Origin: Imbricaverruca yamaguchii
Lineage: Eukaryota; Arthropoda; Thecostraca; Neoverrucidae
Assembly: GCA_034440575.1 (NCBI GenBank)
Contig: JAOTOL010001155.1
Location: 147,501-211,500 of the forward strand
Direction: 5' to 3'
Length of the DNA stretch: 64,000 nucleotides
Part shown: positions 22,498 to 34,260 of the stretch, piece by piece
How the letters are laid out: each line of letters opens with the position of its first letter
Position numbering within the stretch: position 1 is the first letter of the stretch
Notes under the pieces: generated by a model
The model's database searches: none
What the model was told of the DNA's origin: nothing
What the model saw: only the letters and a program-made list of their open reading frames with translations
Made by a program: the position numbers and the translations under genes

Positions 22498-22800
22498 ATA
22501 AGTAGCTCAGTTGGTAGAGCGCTGGCCTGCACTGATCTCCCCTGTCCTGGCAACGCAGGGTTCGAGTCGCTTCGCGCGATCTCATTTGGCCCCCGGCCGG
22601 GAGTGTCAGTTGGCAGCTGACCCGATAAGGCCGGGGATGAGCTACCGGGCGGCCGTGTCGGTGTATTGACGGCACGTTAAACTTTCGGTCAAAATTCTGC
22701 CGTTGGACTGGAGTTCATGGATCGGGTGGTGGGTCCAGGGTTCACGCAACAGGTTCTGCTTAGCAATAGAACCCTGGTTCCTAAAGCCACCCCAGCTACA
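22498..22800 (+). mobile_element. tRNA-derived SINE, family C
   Basis: The head reads AGTAGCTCAGTTGGTAGAGC (box A) and ACGCAGGGTTCGAGTCGC (box B). The long body ends in AACAGGTTCTGCTTAGCAAT and CCTAAAGCCACCCCAGCTA. A shorter related copy lies at 52462-52716. The spacing between the boxes is longer than in a normal tRNA, so this is a SINE and not a tRNA gene. Confidence 0.85.
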
Positions 22801-24280
22801 ACACGGATTATATTTTGTTTAAGTGTTGTCAGTGTTGCAGACACAAAAGTCTCGCAGACACAACATATATTAGCTGTTCAGATCTAAAGGGGTTTTCGAA
22901 ATATGAAAGTTCTTTTTTTATCCCCCCCTCCCCCCCCCCCGAAGTGGTCACACATTAGGCAGGATCCGCCCACGGGCGCTGAGGTGGAGAAGGGCGCCCG
23001 CCTGTGAGTGTCTGGTCCGTGTGTTCGTGCTAGCCCCGTGTCCGGACCGCCAGTTCGTGTTCGCCCTGTTTGTGTCCGCACCAGATCGATCGGTGCTTCA
23101 GTGCAGTTGTATCACAAGTGATGCATGCGAGCACTTCTAGTTTTTGTTTGTTGGTGATGTAATTATGCGCTGCGCTAAAGATGAAGGAAAATGCATGATC
23201 GCAATTTAAACTTTGGGTGCTAAGTTGAGCGTTTCGAAGTGATGGACCACAGGTTGGTAAGGATTAGAACAATTCCGAGGAGCAGATAGCAGAAATTACA
23301 TTTGTGTGGAGACAGACGTTAATTGCTTCTTTTTTGCTCGTCCTTTTCTCTGACGAATATAACATTTGCTCGCACAAACATTCACATCCTACGCACCTTT
23401 CGTGTGCGTACAATACATACATGCATCAATTGAGTATCTGTTGAGGGAAGCTGCATAATGCAGAATGCATGAAATCTACATGATTCTAGCCTCGTCAAGC
23501 GCGTAGCAGCTTGGTAATGGAGGGTAGAAGTGGATTTCCTACAGAAAATCACATTTCTATGCAAAATCGTATTATTGCGGACATTGACACCATCAGGTTA
23601 ACAATTTTTCGGATATCTTTGGATACTTGGTATACTGGACGTGAGGTGTCTGTATGTAATGTATATACTTCCGTGAAGAACACGAACAATGACATTGCAC
23701 TCTTGAACCGGACTAAGCCTGGCCAATACGCTTAAGGGCATGGCGGCGCGTGTGCAGTCTGTGTCATTTCGGTCTACACAACCAACGAGAAATTCCGTAC
23801 AAACACCGATTACATCGGATTCGATGCTTCAGTCAGTCAACTAAGCATCGCCTCTTCAAACCGCCAACCGTCGAGCAAATCTTCACGTCTTCGCGAAAAG
23901 AGCTGGGCTGAATATACTCATTTCAGTAAGGGTCGCTATGGTTACTATCAATGTGACATGTGTTCACAGACCCGGCACCGGAGGCGGCCGACGCTAACTG
24001 CGCCATCTGGCCAAATGCGCTCCCCTGATTACCAGACTTGAGAGCATCCATTTGCCTTTAGTGCCTTTGTAACCACTTGCTGTCGAACTTACTTGGATAA
24101 AATTTCAGATGCGATAAATTTAGCAAGTGCCGCATCGCCATAGGCATTAATATGGGTGCGACCTTGTTCCGCTTTGGATAGACAAAGCCTGCGGATGGCA
24201 ACGCCGTCACACTTTCGTCTGTCCTGACGTTCCACCTGCCCTGACCGGACCGACCTGGGACGGCTGCCGCGTGAAATCCG
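22801..24280. other. No gene recognised
   Basis: A C-rich run lies at 22922-22942. The rest is ordinary DNA with short, unrecognised open frames. Confidence 0.55.
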
Positions 24281-24362
24281 CCCGCCCTAGCCCCCCTGCC
24301 CTAGCCCGCCTGCCCTAGCCCGCCTGCCCTAGCCCGCCTGCCCTAATCTGCCTGTCCTAGCT
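24281..24362. repeat. Short minisatellite, 14-bp unit, about 6 copies
   Basis: The unit is CCCTAGCCCGCCTG. It lies inside a looser repeat: GGG(A/G)CGGCTGCC(G/A)CG followed by a CCCTAA-type stretch recurs near 24258, 24390 and 24475. Confidence 0.9.
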
Positions 24363-24542
24363 TTCCGCCTGCCGTAGTCGAACCGGCCGGGGCGGCTGCC
24401 ACGCAAAATGCAAAAATCCTCTTGCCCTAAACTACCTACCATAACCTTCTGCCTCCCCCTAACCAGACCGTCGGGGGGGGGCTGCCTTGCAAAATCCCTG
24501 GTAACCTGCACGAGCATCGGATTGCAGCCACTCTCTCTCCAC

Positions 24543-24926
24543 GGCTGTGGTGCTGGGCACGGAGCTGCCGCAGCTGTCGTGCTGACCGCGGAGCTGGTAG
24601 TTGTGCTGGCCACGGAGCTGCCGCAGCTGTCGTGCTGACCACGGAGCTGCCGCAGCTGTCGTGCTGACCGCGGAGCTGGTAGCTGTTGTGCTGGCCACGG
24701 AGCTGCCGCAGCTGTCGTGCTGGCCACGGAGCTGCCGCAGCTGTCGTGCTGACCGCGGAGCTGCCGCAGCTGTCGTGCTGACCGCGGAGCTGGTAGTTGT
24801 GCTGGCCACGGAGCTGCCGCAGCTGTCGTGCTGACCGCGGAGCTGCCGCAGCTGTCGTGCTGACCGCGGAGCTGGTAGCTGTCGTGCTGACCGCGGAGCT
24901 GGTAGCTGTCGTGCTGACCGCGGACC
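24543..24926. repeat. Minisatellite, 29-bp unit and 24-27-bp variants
   Basis: Units alternate GCTGTCGTGCTGACCGCGGA plus GCTGCCGCA with shorter GAGCTGGTAGCTGTCGTG and GTTGTGCTGGCCACG forms, about 14 units in all. Open frames on both strands are products of the array. Confidence 0.95.
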
Positions 24927-25645
24927 ACGGACCACATAGCTCGGGACTCCCCGGCGCACGTTGCGGGCTCCAGGGTGTCCGCCAGTGTCTACTGTGCCGG
25001 CGGCTCACCTGAGACGCGCGTCCATGGGGACTGGTCTGTGACAAGCACATCGCCGCAGTCAGCTGACAGCCGGCGCAGCCTCTCTGCAGTGGCGATTTAA
25101 CACAACAGCAAACTAATGTCACCCACAATTCGTGTACTGTGATTCAGTTAACACCAACGTCAGCAGACATTGCTGCGGCTCTGGGCTTATTTGTCAAGTT
25201 CTTGCCAATGACGCTGATGCCTAAAACCGCGGGATGCAGCTTGTGGTACAAGACGTGGTACAACGAGAGTGAAAGAGGAAGGGATAGAGAGGAAAAGAGA
25301 AAGAGGGACGTAGGGTAAGAATGAGAGAGAAAAAGAAAGGAGAGAGGTAGGGTATGAGAGGTGTATTGTATGGTAGGGTATGAGAGAAGGGGAGAAATAG
25401 TGCATGAGCTGTGGTGTGATTTTCTGTGTATTTAAGGGGGGGGGGTGAAATGGAGTGTGGATGGTGCGAGAGCGGAGGGAGGGGATGAAAAGATGGAGAG
25501 ATGGAAACTGACGGACATAGACAGACACAGACACACAGGAAGGGACACAGAGAAAGCCTCAAGCACGGGTACAGATGCGGTAAAATGTGGAGGGAGGAGG
25601 ACATTTGGGTTAATTTGTAACGTTCTGCACTACGATGCCGTTTCG
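24927..25645. other. No gene; purine-rich tract
   Basis: 25265-25560 is A/G-rich on the plus strand (GAGAGGAAAAGAGAAAGAGG and similar). No gene was recognised. Confidence 0.6.
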
Positions 25646-26475
25646 GATCGCCAGTCCTTCTCGCTGGCTGGTCACCGGTGGACCTGTGGGTCCCTCTCGC
25701 TGGCTGGTCCCCGGTGGACCTGTGGGTCCCTCTCGCTGGCCGGTCCCCGGTGGACCTGTGTGTCCCCCTCGCTGGCTGGTCCCCGGGTCCCCAGTCCCTC
25801 TCGCTGGCTGGTCCCCGGTGGACCTGTGGGTCCCCCTCGCTGGCTGGTCCCCGGGTCCCCAGTCCCTCTCGCTGGCTGGTCCCCGGTGGACCTGTGGGTC
25901 CCCCTCGCTGGCTGGTCCCCGGACCGCCAGTCCCTCTCGCTGGCTGGTCACCGGTGGACCTGTGGGTCCCTCTCGCTGGCTGGTCCCCGGGTCCCCAGTC
26001 CCTCTCGCTGGCTGGTCCCCGGTGGACCTGTGGGTCCCCCTCGCTGGCTGGTCCCCGGACCGCCAGTCCCTCTCGCTGGCTGGTCACCGGTGGACCTGTG
26101 GGTCCCTCTTGCTGGCTGGTCCCCGGACCGCCAGTCCCTCTCGCTGGCTGGTCCCCGGAGGACCTGTGGGTCCCTCTCGCTGGCTGGTCCCCGGACCGCC
26201 AGTCCCTCTCGCTGGCTGGTCCCCGGTGGACCTGTGGGTCCCTCTCGCTGGCTGGTCCCCGGACCGCCAGTCCCTCTCGCTGGCTGGTCACCGGTGGACC
26301 TGTGGGTCCCCCTCGCTGGCTGGTCCCCGGTGGACCTGTGGGTCCCTCTCGCTGGCCGGTCCCCGGTGGACCTGTGGGTCCCCCTCGCTGGCTGGTCCCC
26401 GGACCGCCAGTCCCTCTCGCTGGCTGGTCCCCGGACCGCCAGTCCCTCTCGCTGGCTGGTCCCCAGTGGACCTGC
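25646..26475. repeat. Minisatellite with 36-bp and 32-bp units
   Basis: Every unit shares CTCGCTGGCTGGTCCCCGG. Two linkers alternate irregularly: TGGACCTGTGGGTCC(C) (36-bp unit) and ACCGCCAGTCC or GTCCCCAGTCC (32-bp unit). About 24 units. Both strands stay open for 270 to 360 codons, which reflects a lack of stops in the unit and not a gene. Confidence 0.97.
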
Positions 26476-29008
26476 GAACCGAGCAGTTAGCGAGATTCAA
26501 ACCCAGAAAAATACCGATAAAGGCTGAAAGAACGATGATGAAGAAAGCCCAGAGAGGAAGACGGGGAATCAACGGAGAGCGGAGCTAGTCGGAAAAGTGG
26601 ATGGGCAGAGGGACGGGAAAATAGTGTTCAATCACTGGAATGAATGCACTTCCCACTGAGGCTTTGACGTGTTCCAATCGCTCATTTTCAATAAATAAAT
26701 GCTGAAGCGATATTTAATAGCAAGCAACTCTCAAAACGTATTCAATATATTTTCACTTCTGACCCTATTTTCTGCCCTAGGCTTTTGTCTAGTCACTCCA
26801 ATGGGTGGCCTGTTTCTGAAGCTGGGTCCACATCTTGCTTCACTGTTAAGGACCATTTCATCGTATTCTATTGGGAACACAATCCGCTCGACTTGTTCGA
26901 CATGTCCAAATCCCAGGCATCTGCAGACGCCAACCGTCAATCAGTGACCATTCACCCTATTCCATCCGGTACTACGGCAACGTGTGCGGGATAATTCTGC
27001 ACAGCACCCAAATATTTGAAGAATTCTTCGTCGGATTGTGATGAAAAGATCGGCGTTCGATTCGTCTCGGGATGATCTCCATCACTGGATCAAAAGAATG
27101 CCGAAATATTTTAATGAAGTGTATTGGGACAGAAAAATGCAACATTTTGGACTGTTCATAATAGGCAGTCACTGTTCACACGTTTGGGAGATGAGTGTTA
27201 TAAAGTAAACATGATCTGGTTTGTAATGTGACGCTCTGTCAGATATCCATGGTTTACAGCCAAAATGCAAATTTGTCTGAGTGCGCCTGTGCACCTTTGT
27301 ATTACTATGTAGAATGTTTCACCATGCGAGAGTCAGAACCAACTGTACATTTCTTTTGCTTTTGTAAAAATTCGATGAAGGTATGTCACGCATCTTTGGA
27401 TTTCTTCCGTCTCGCTCACTATAGATTAGCCCCAAAACGAGGGTCTGGGGGAGCCTCTGATGTTCCTTTGGTTTTAATATGAAAGTTGGCACGATATGCG
27501 TGCAAATAAAGCGACAAAGGGTTACGGCACACAGCAGATGGTTTGACGTGTGAAGCAAAACGCTGGGGATGGACAAAATCCGCCCCCCTGCCCTCCCCCC
27601 GGAACGAAGGAGCACCTACTGCGCAGCAACAGGCCCAACCCACCGGCAGCTATCGAAGCTGGGCAACGTTCTCTTCTTCTGGAGGGAAACATCGGTTTGA
27701 TTCATTGATAAACGTTCTGGCGTTTTTTCTTGTCTGATCTGTTTCTTCTCGATGGCATCCGGGGAAGTTCATTGTCGGTCACGTTGGTGATTACGCTGAC
27801 CTCGTCTGTTGTCAAATGCTCCAACGACCTCTCTGCCATTGTATTCAGACACATGAAGATCATGATTAGCTGATGTGATGAGTTGATAGCTCATCGAGAT
27901 TAGCTGATTCCGAAAACATGCTACAGAACACCTCATTTGCGCTGCAGACTATTCGCGTAGCCCGTCCGGGACGTCCGTTGGATATTGACGGACATTTCTA
28001 ATAGGACGCTGGAGCAAGCACCGTTTCGTTTTCGTCACCGCTTCGCCGATGAAATCTAGGGAGGAAGTATTTTAGTCACTGTCAACAAGAGATAATCCTT
28101 GTTCGTTGGGCATTCCTTGCTCATTGAGCGTTCCTTGTGTGTCCATTAAGCCTTGAATCTCCGCCATCAAAACCGACGGCAATGGAGTCCACAAGAAGCA
28201 ACACGACGCAGTCAAGGAATGCGCACCGCAACATCAAACGAACTGAACATGCCGTTCTGGTCCGCTGATAATTCCAACGTTTCAGACCCGACGTTGTATT
28301 TGCTGACGCTTTCCTGACTCGATGCCGTTCTCCGATAATTAATGACTCACACTTCCCGCCACGTCATACGTAGCCACACCGGGCCGTTCCTAACCGAAAT
28401 GGCCGCAGACACCGAGTGAATAATACATGCGGCAGGTGACCAGCACAAACTCGGCCCGACAGCGTGCATGCAGAGGCGCCTATTGTGTAGCCAGGGGTCC
28501 CCCCAAATAACCCTCCCCACACCCTCCCCATACCCCTCGCCTTAATACCAAATGGAGCTCGATCAAACAAGACATTGAGTTGCACCACGTCAGACCGAAA
28601 GTGTTTTGCTCAGTGCAATGGTCTTTGTTTTGGTCGCGTCGCGTCGTGCAGGGTGTTGCACACGTACACACCCCATTCCTGCTCACACCCAAGCCAAGAA
28701 TATTGTGGCTGTGTCCTGCATCCATTGCCGATAATTCGGAAGCACGCAGAAGGCGTGACGACACATTGTGCGCCGCTCGTGAAAATGTCTCTTCGTCGAT
28801 GTAGCGTGTGTCGTTACGCGCCACCACAAGGAGACTCACACGAGGAGCCACAAAGCAGCCAAAATCCTGTGGAGACCAGTGGAGACTGGTCCAGTCACGG
28901 CTCTGGTCAGGTCGGCTAGGCAGTGGCTGCAGGCAGTCAGTGGTGCTGAAGCTGGTGCTGTAAATCATGCAGGGCGCATAGGCGCACACAACTGCGTACG
29001 CGTACAGT
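26476..29008. other. No gene recognised
   Basis: About 2.5 kb of ordinary DNA. Open frames up to 198 codons (28480-29076 minus) partly read into the SINE on the right and match nothing known. Confidence 0.55.
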
Positions 29009-29013
29009 CTGGT

Positions 29014-29188
29014 TTGTTTATTGGTTGGTTCACGACACACTTTATGCACATTCACGGCTAATGGCGCCGCCCACACTGCTTCGCCGGCGGGCCGCGGGAT
29101 TGGGAAATGTCCTGAGTGGCACTAGAGTCGAACCCGGGACCTTTGGTACCCATAGCCCGACACCTTAACCACTCGGCCATCCCCGCCC
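29014..29188 (-). mobile_element. Full-length SINE, family A, with about 15-bp TSD
   Basis: On the minus strand the head reads GGATGGCCGAGTGGTTAAGG and CCCGGGTTCGACTC, the body GCGGCCCGCCGGCGAAGCAG and the tail AACCAACCAATAAACAAA. CGCGTACAGTCTGG(T) flanks it at 28999-29013 and 29189-29203. This is the best-preserved family A copy in the window. Confidence 0.95.
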
Positions 29189-29523
29189 CGCGTACAGTCT
29201 GGTGCGCGTGGCGAATGGTCCAACGACGCGACGCCCTCGGACTGCCGAGCGATGTCTGAGCAACGGGTTCGAGTACCAGTCGTCTCCGAGACATTTATCG
29301 GCGTGCACACACCGCCGGCTGGTCTCCGACAGGCACTACTTCGGTGCTAATATGGCCAGCAGCCTTCCCGAACCTCAGCCGGATGAGGTGCAATGTACAC
29401 ATACAAGCATGCAAGTATATAGAAACACGCACACGCGCATATCTATCCATATGGGCACAATGTGACCAACGCAGTCGACGCGCCCTAAAGCGCAAATCCA
29501 TCAGCACCGCACATCTATTTATA

Positions 29524-30042
<519 letters not shown>

Positions 30043-30268
30043 ACATAAATAGATAGATAGATAGATAGGTGGATAGATAGATATATTGATAGATTGATAG
30101 ATTGATATATTGATAGATAAGTATATAAATAAATAAATAGATCAATAGATAAATAGATAAATAGATAAATAGATAGATAAATAGATAAATATATAAATAG
30201 ATGGATGAATAGATTAATAGATGGATAAATAGATGAATAAAATGATAGATAAATAGATAGATAAACAT

Positions 30269-30303
<35 letters not shown>

Positions 30304-30312
30304 TATAAATAT

Positions 30313-30343
<31 letters not shown>

Positions 30344-30417
30344 TATAAATATATAGATAGATAGATAGATATATAAATATATAGATTGATAGATTGATAG
30401 ATGGATAGATTGATAGA
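30043..30417. repeat. (GATA)n-type microsatellite, degenerate
   Basis: GATAGATA, AATAGATA and GATTGATA runs extend for about 375 bp. On the plus strand this is AGAT-rich, the complement of the ATCT run at 29525, so the two face each other as inverted arrays. Confidence 0.97.
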
Positions 30418-31560
30418 TGCTGTTTGCTGCGCGGAGGAACACCGCGCATACGTAAATCAATGTACACATACTAAGCATTCACAAAGTAGCCTGCATGTCT
30501 ATATCTAATGTGCAGTTCGTGTCAGACATGCGCTTTTGCAAGCGTTATTGTAAGCGACAGCACATCCGGTTCTCATGAAGGTAGCTCATGTTCTATAGAA
30601 GTGTTCATGATTTATGGAGAATTCGTATGCATTATATTTAAGGCCAGTTAATTCTGCAAAACATGTTGATATCTGTGGATGGTATCTACCTGTTTTGTTA
30701 GCTAATTACTTCATGGAGATGTGGAAATATAAGTAGTCTTCTGAATAGTCCATGCTGTTTAGACACTGTACTCAACATCTCTTCCGATACCTTTCAATAT
30801 GAGTCCAGAAAGAAAGACTACGGCAGCAGCGAGTTTTAAAGATGAAATTTGTAGTAAAATTAAACTAGCACTAGTACTACTAGCACTACAGTACGTTCCC
30901 TTGTACTTTCGACTCGACTGAGTGTAATCTGAGCTGCAGATAAATATTGCAAAGCTAACAAGAAATGGAAAGTTAAGGAAACATGAAAGACAAAAAAATA
31001 TATATTCCTACTAGGTTTATGCTAGGGATTAGGCTGTTTTTCGATCCATGTCCGAAACCTTCCCAGAGGTAAACGAATGACAATGAAATCTTTACCCCCG
31101 GGAATGGAAAAGTATTTGCTTTCACGCCATCATTTTGCACATGGAAGAATGTCCGGGTGCACTGAGGGCACGTACACACTCTCGGAAATGTGGTGACTAT
31201 GCAGTCGGAAGAGACACACTTTAAGAAGGTTCGAGTGCACCAAATCACCTCCTCACTCCAATCCCACGCCACTCTAAGCATTGCAGAGGAATAGGCGCCA
31301 ATTTGAGACGAAATTGCGGCCCTTTTAGTATGCTCGAGTGCATTTTCACCCCCACACCACCCAACGAACTTTTCCGTCGAAGGCATCCCCTGCGAGAAAG
31401 TGACCTCCAATGATAATTTCTGGACCAGTCCACGATTTCGCAGTGTCTGTCCACCCCCCCTCTCTCAGAACGTATACGCCGTCAGGCCAGGTGTTACACG
31501 GCCCGGCGACTGTTCAGCGAACGGGCCTCGCGTGCGGCCCGCCTTTCCCACACGTCAGCC
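30418..31560. other. No gene recognised
   Basis: Ordinary AT-rich DNA with no motif found. A minus-strand open frame of 145 codons (30973-31410) is unrecognised. Confidence 0.55.
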
Positions 31561-31790
31561 CGTCCACCTTGTCGTTGTATGCCTAGTGCGTCTACCTTGT
31601 TGTGTGCCCAGTGCCCAGCGTGTCTACTTTGTGTGCCCAGTGCCATCGCGTCTACCTTGTTGTTGTGTGCCCAGTGCCATCGCGTCTACCTTGCTGTTGT
31701 GTGCACAGTGCCCAGCGCGTCTATCTTGTTCTGTCCAGAGTGTCCAGCGCGACTACCTTGTGTGCCAAGTGTCCAGCGTGTCTACTTGCA
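31561..31790. repeat. Minisatellite, about 30-34-bp unit, about 7 copies
   Basis: The shared parts are GCGTCTACCTTGTTGTTGTG and TGCCCAGTGCCATC, with shorter GTCCAGCG variants. Downstream (31855-31955), CTAGTTTTCACGTCACGAT recurs two to three times in loose form. Confidence 0.88.
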
Positions 31791-32487
31791 GCTTCTACAG
31801 GGCATTTCCCTGGCTTGTCTCTGAAGGTGGTCAGGAAGCCTAGCATTTTTTCCGTGCTAGTTTTCACGTCACGATCTGAAAGTTGTGGTTGCTCGTCAGT
31901 CTTTACGTCACGATTTCGAAGTTTGCATTCCCGCTAGTTTTCACGTTGAAAGTTACCAGGTAGATTAACACAGAAAAAACTATTACTTCCCTTACATGAC
32001 GTAACATCGCATGGATGGCATCGCTAACGATTTCAACCCTTTTCAACAGCCATCATACCCGTACGTCGAAGCGTTAGAACAATCACCGTGACCAGAATCA
32101 CCTGCGGTATTGAGCCAGTGACATTTCGACTGCCAAATCCACTCGCCCGACAGTCGGCTGCTTCAGTGATTATTCACGGTGGTCGGAAGTGATGCAACCC
32201 ACACGTGGCGGCAGCTACCACAGAGGTCCCTCTGTGAACTTCTGAACCGGACCCGTGTCCCAGCGGGGAAAGCCGATCCGGTGGTGGTGTCGTCACTTCT
32301 GAACTCCGAAGGCTGCGTGCTCTTAGCCGACCCACCCTGGGGAGCTGTTGCCATAGGTGGTGGATGGGTGTGAGAACTTGGGTCGGAATAGCTGTGCTGG
32401 GCGTGCAGACCCATCTCCGCTCACTGTTCCGCGGACCTGTCCGACAGCCAGCCACGGCTTCCGACCACACCCATTTCCGTGTGCAGT
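31791..32487. other. No gene recognised
   Basis: Contains the loose TTTTCACGTCACGAT repeat noted to the left. No coding motif was recognised. Confidence 0.5.
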
Positions 32488-33078
32488 CGTCAGCGTACAT
32501 TTCCCACCACAGCCGCCAGTGTACATTTCCAACCACAGCCGCCAGTGTACATTTCCAACCACAGCTGCCAGTGTACATTTCCGACCACAGCCGCCAGTGT
32601 ACATTTCCGACCACAGCCGCCAGTGTACATTTCCCACAACAGTCGCCAGTGTACATTTACGACCACAGCCGCCAGTGTACATTTCCAACCACAGCCGCCA
32701 GTGTGCATTTCCGACCACAGTTGCCAGTGTACATGTCCGACCACAGCCGCCAGGGTATATTTCCGACCACAGCCGCCAGTGTACATTTCAGACCACAGCC
32801 GCCAGTGTACATTTCCGACCACAGCCGCCAGTGTACATTTCAGACCACAGCCGCCAGTGTACATTTCCGACCACAGCCGCCAGTGTACATTTACGACCAC
32901 AGCCGCCAGTGTACATTTACGACCACAGCCGCCAGTGCACATTTACGACCACAGCCGCCAGTGTACATTTCCCACAACAGTCGCCAGTGCACATTTACGA
33001 CCACAGCCGCCAGTGTATATTTCCGACCACAGCCGCCAGCGTACATTTCCGACCACAGCCGCCAGTGTATATTTCCAG
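32488..33078. repeat. Minisatellite, 26-bp unit, about 23 copies
   Basis: The unit is CCAGTGTACATTTCCGACCA plus CAGCCG, with variants TTTACGACC, TTCCCACAACAGTCG and TTTCAGACC. It is open in all three plus frames and for 150 codons or more on the minus strand; these frames are artefacts. Confidence 0.98.
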
Positions 33079-33097
33079 TCGCGTACTGTCACTGTTG

Positions 33098-33412
33098 GTC
33101 GGTTGTTACACCAGCCGAGTGTGTGGCCGGTCAGCTACACCAGCCGAGTGTGTGGCCGGGGAGCTACACCAGCCGAGTGTGTGGCCGGTCAGCTACACCA
33201 GCCGAGTGTGTGGCCGGTCAGCTACACCAGCCGAGTGTGTGACCGGTCAGCTACACCAGCTGTGTTTGTGACCGGTCAGCTACACCAGCCGAGTGTGTGG
33301 CCGGTCAGCTACACCAGCCGAGTGTGGCCGGTCAGCTACACCAGCCGAGTGTGTGACCGGTCAGCTACACCAGCCGTGTTTGTGACCGGTCAGCTACACC
33401 AGCCGTGTGTGA
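33098..33412. repeat. Minisatellite, 29-bp unit, first block
   Basis: The unit is GGCCGGTCAGCTACACCAGC plus CGAGTGTGT. About 11 copies, with GACCGGTCAG and CTGTGTTTGTG variants toward the right. Confidence 0.97.
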
Positions 33413-33568
33413 TCCACAAGTGACCGTAGCTGGCGACTGCAGCGCGGCCTGCTGTCGCCGTCGCCGCCGGGGTCGTGTCAGGAGGGGGCGGGGGGCCGTG
33501 AGAGGTAGCCGGGCCTGGTGCGGTATTGATTTGAGAGCGGCTGCCAGCAGGGCGGCCGGCCGCCGCCA
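33413..33568. other. GC-rich interruption between two 29-bp blocks
   Basis: Unique GC-rich DNA (GCCGTCGCCGCCGGGG, GGAGGGGGCGGGGGG) separating the two blocks of the 29-bp array. Confidence 0.7.
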
Positions 33569-34260
33569 GCAGAGATTGTCTGCAGCCTGGTGGTGGTCCG
33601 GTCAGCCAGCAGAGATTGTCTGCAGCCGGGTGTGTGGCCGGTCAGCTACACCAGCCGAGTGTGTGGCCGGTAGCTACACCAGCCGAGGTGTGGCCGGTCA
33701 GCTACACCAGCCGAGTGTGTGGCCGGTCAGCTACACCAGCCGAGTGTGTGGCCGGTAGCTACACCAGCCGAGTGTGTGGCCGGTCAGCTACACCAGCCGA
33801 GTGTGTGGCCGGGAGCTACACCAGCCGGTGTGTGGCCGGTCAGCTACACCAGCCGAGTGTGTGGCCGGGAGCTACACCAGCCTGTGTGGCCGGTCAGCTA
33901 CACCAGCCGAGTGTGTGGCCGGTCAGCTACACCAGCCGATGTGTGGCCGGTCAGCCAGTTGTGGCCGGTCACACCAGCCGAGTGTGTGGCCGGTCAGCTA
34001 CACCAGCCGAGTGTGTGGCCGGGGAGCTACACCAGCCGGTGTGGCCGGTCAGCTACACCAGCCGAGTGTGTGGCCGGTCAGCTACACCAGCCGAGTGTGT
34101 GGCCGGAGCTACACCAGCCGAGTGGTGGCCGGTCAGCTACACCAGCCGAGTGTGTGGCCGGTCAGCTACACCAGCCGGTGTGTGGCCGGTCAGCTACACC
34201 AGGAGTGTGTGGCGGTAGCTACACCAGCCTGGTGTGGGTCAGCTACACCAGCAGAGTGTG
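33569..34260. repeat. 29-bp array, second block, with a 40-bp seed
   Basis: The block opens with about 1.7 copies of the 40-bp unit that dominates after 34360 (CCAGCAGAGATTGTCTGCAG, then CCTGGTGGTGGTCCGGTCAG), then returns to the 29-bp unit. Units here are frayed: many lack 1 to 5 bases (GGCCGGTAGC, GGCCGGAGC, AGCCGGTGTG), so reading frames shift repeatedly. Confidence 0.93.

Noticed and set aside
22498..22570. tRNA gene with intron
   Set aside because: Box A to box B spacing is long, but the same body recurs at 52462; SINE is the simpler reading.
24281..24362. Telomere-like CCCTAA repeat
   Set aside because: The unit is CCCTAGCCCGCCTG, not a telomeric hexamer, and only six copies are present.
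25221..26588. Long open frames of 317-360 codons on both strands
   Set aside because: Both strands open over the same 36/32-bp array; no recognisable domain.
28480..29076. 198-codon minus-strand gene
   Set aside because: Its N-terminal part is SINE tail sequence and no domain is recognisable.
29120..29188. tRNA-Leu or tRNA-Ser gene on the minus strand
   Set aside because: No proper variable arm or acceptor stem, and it is the head of a TSD-flanked SINE.
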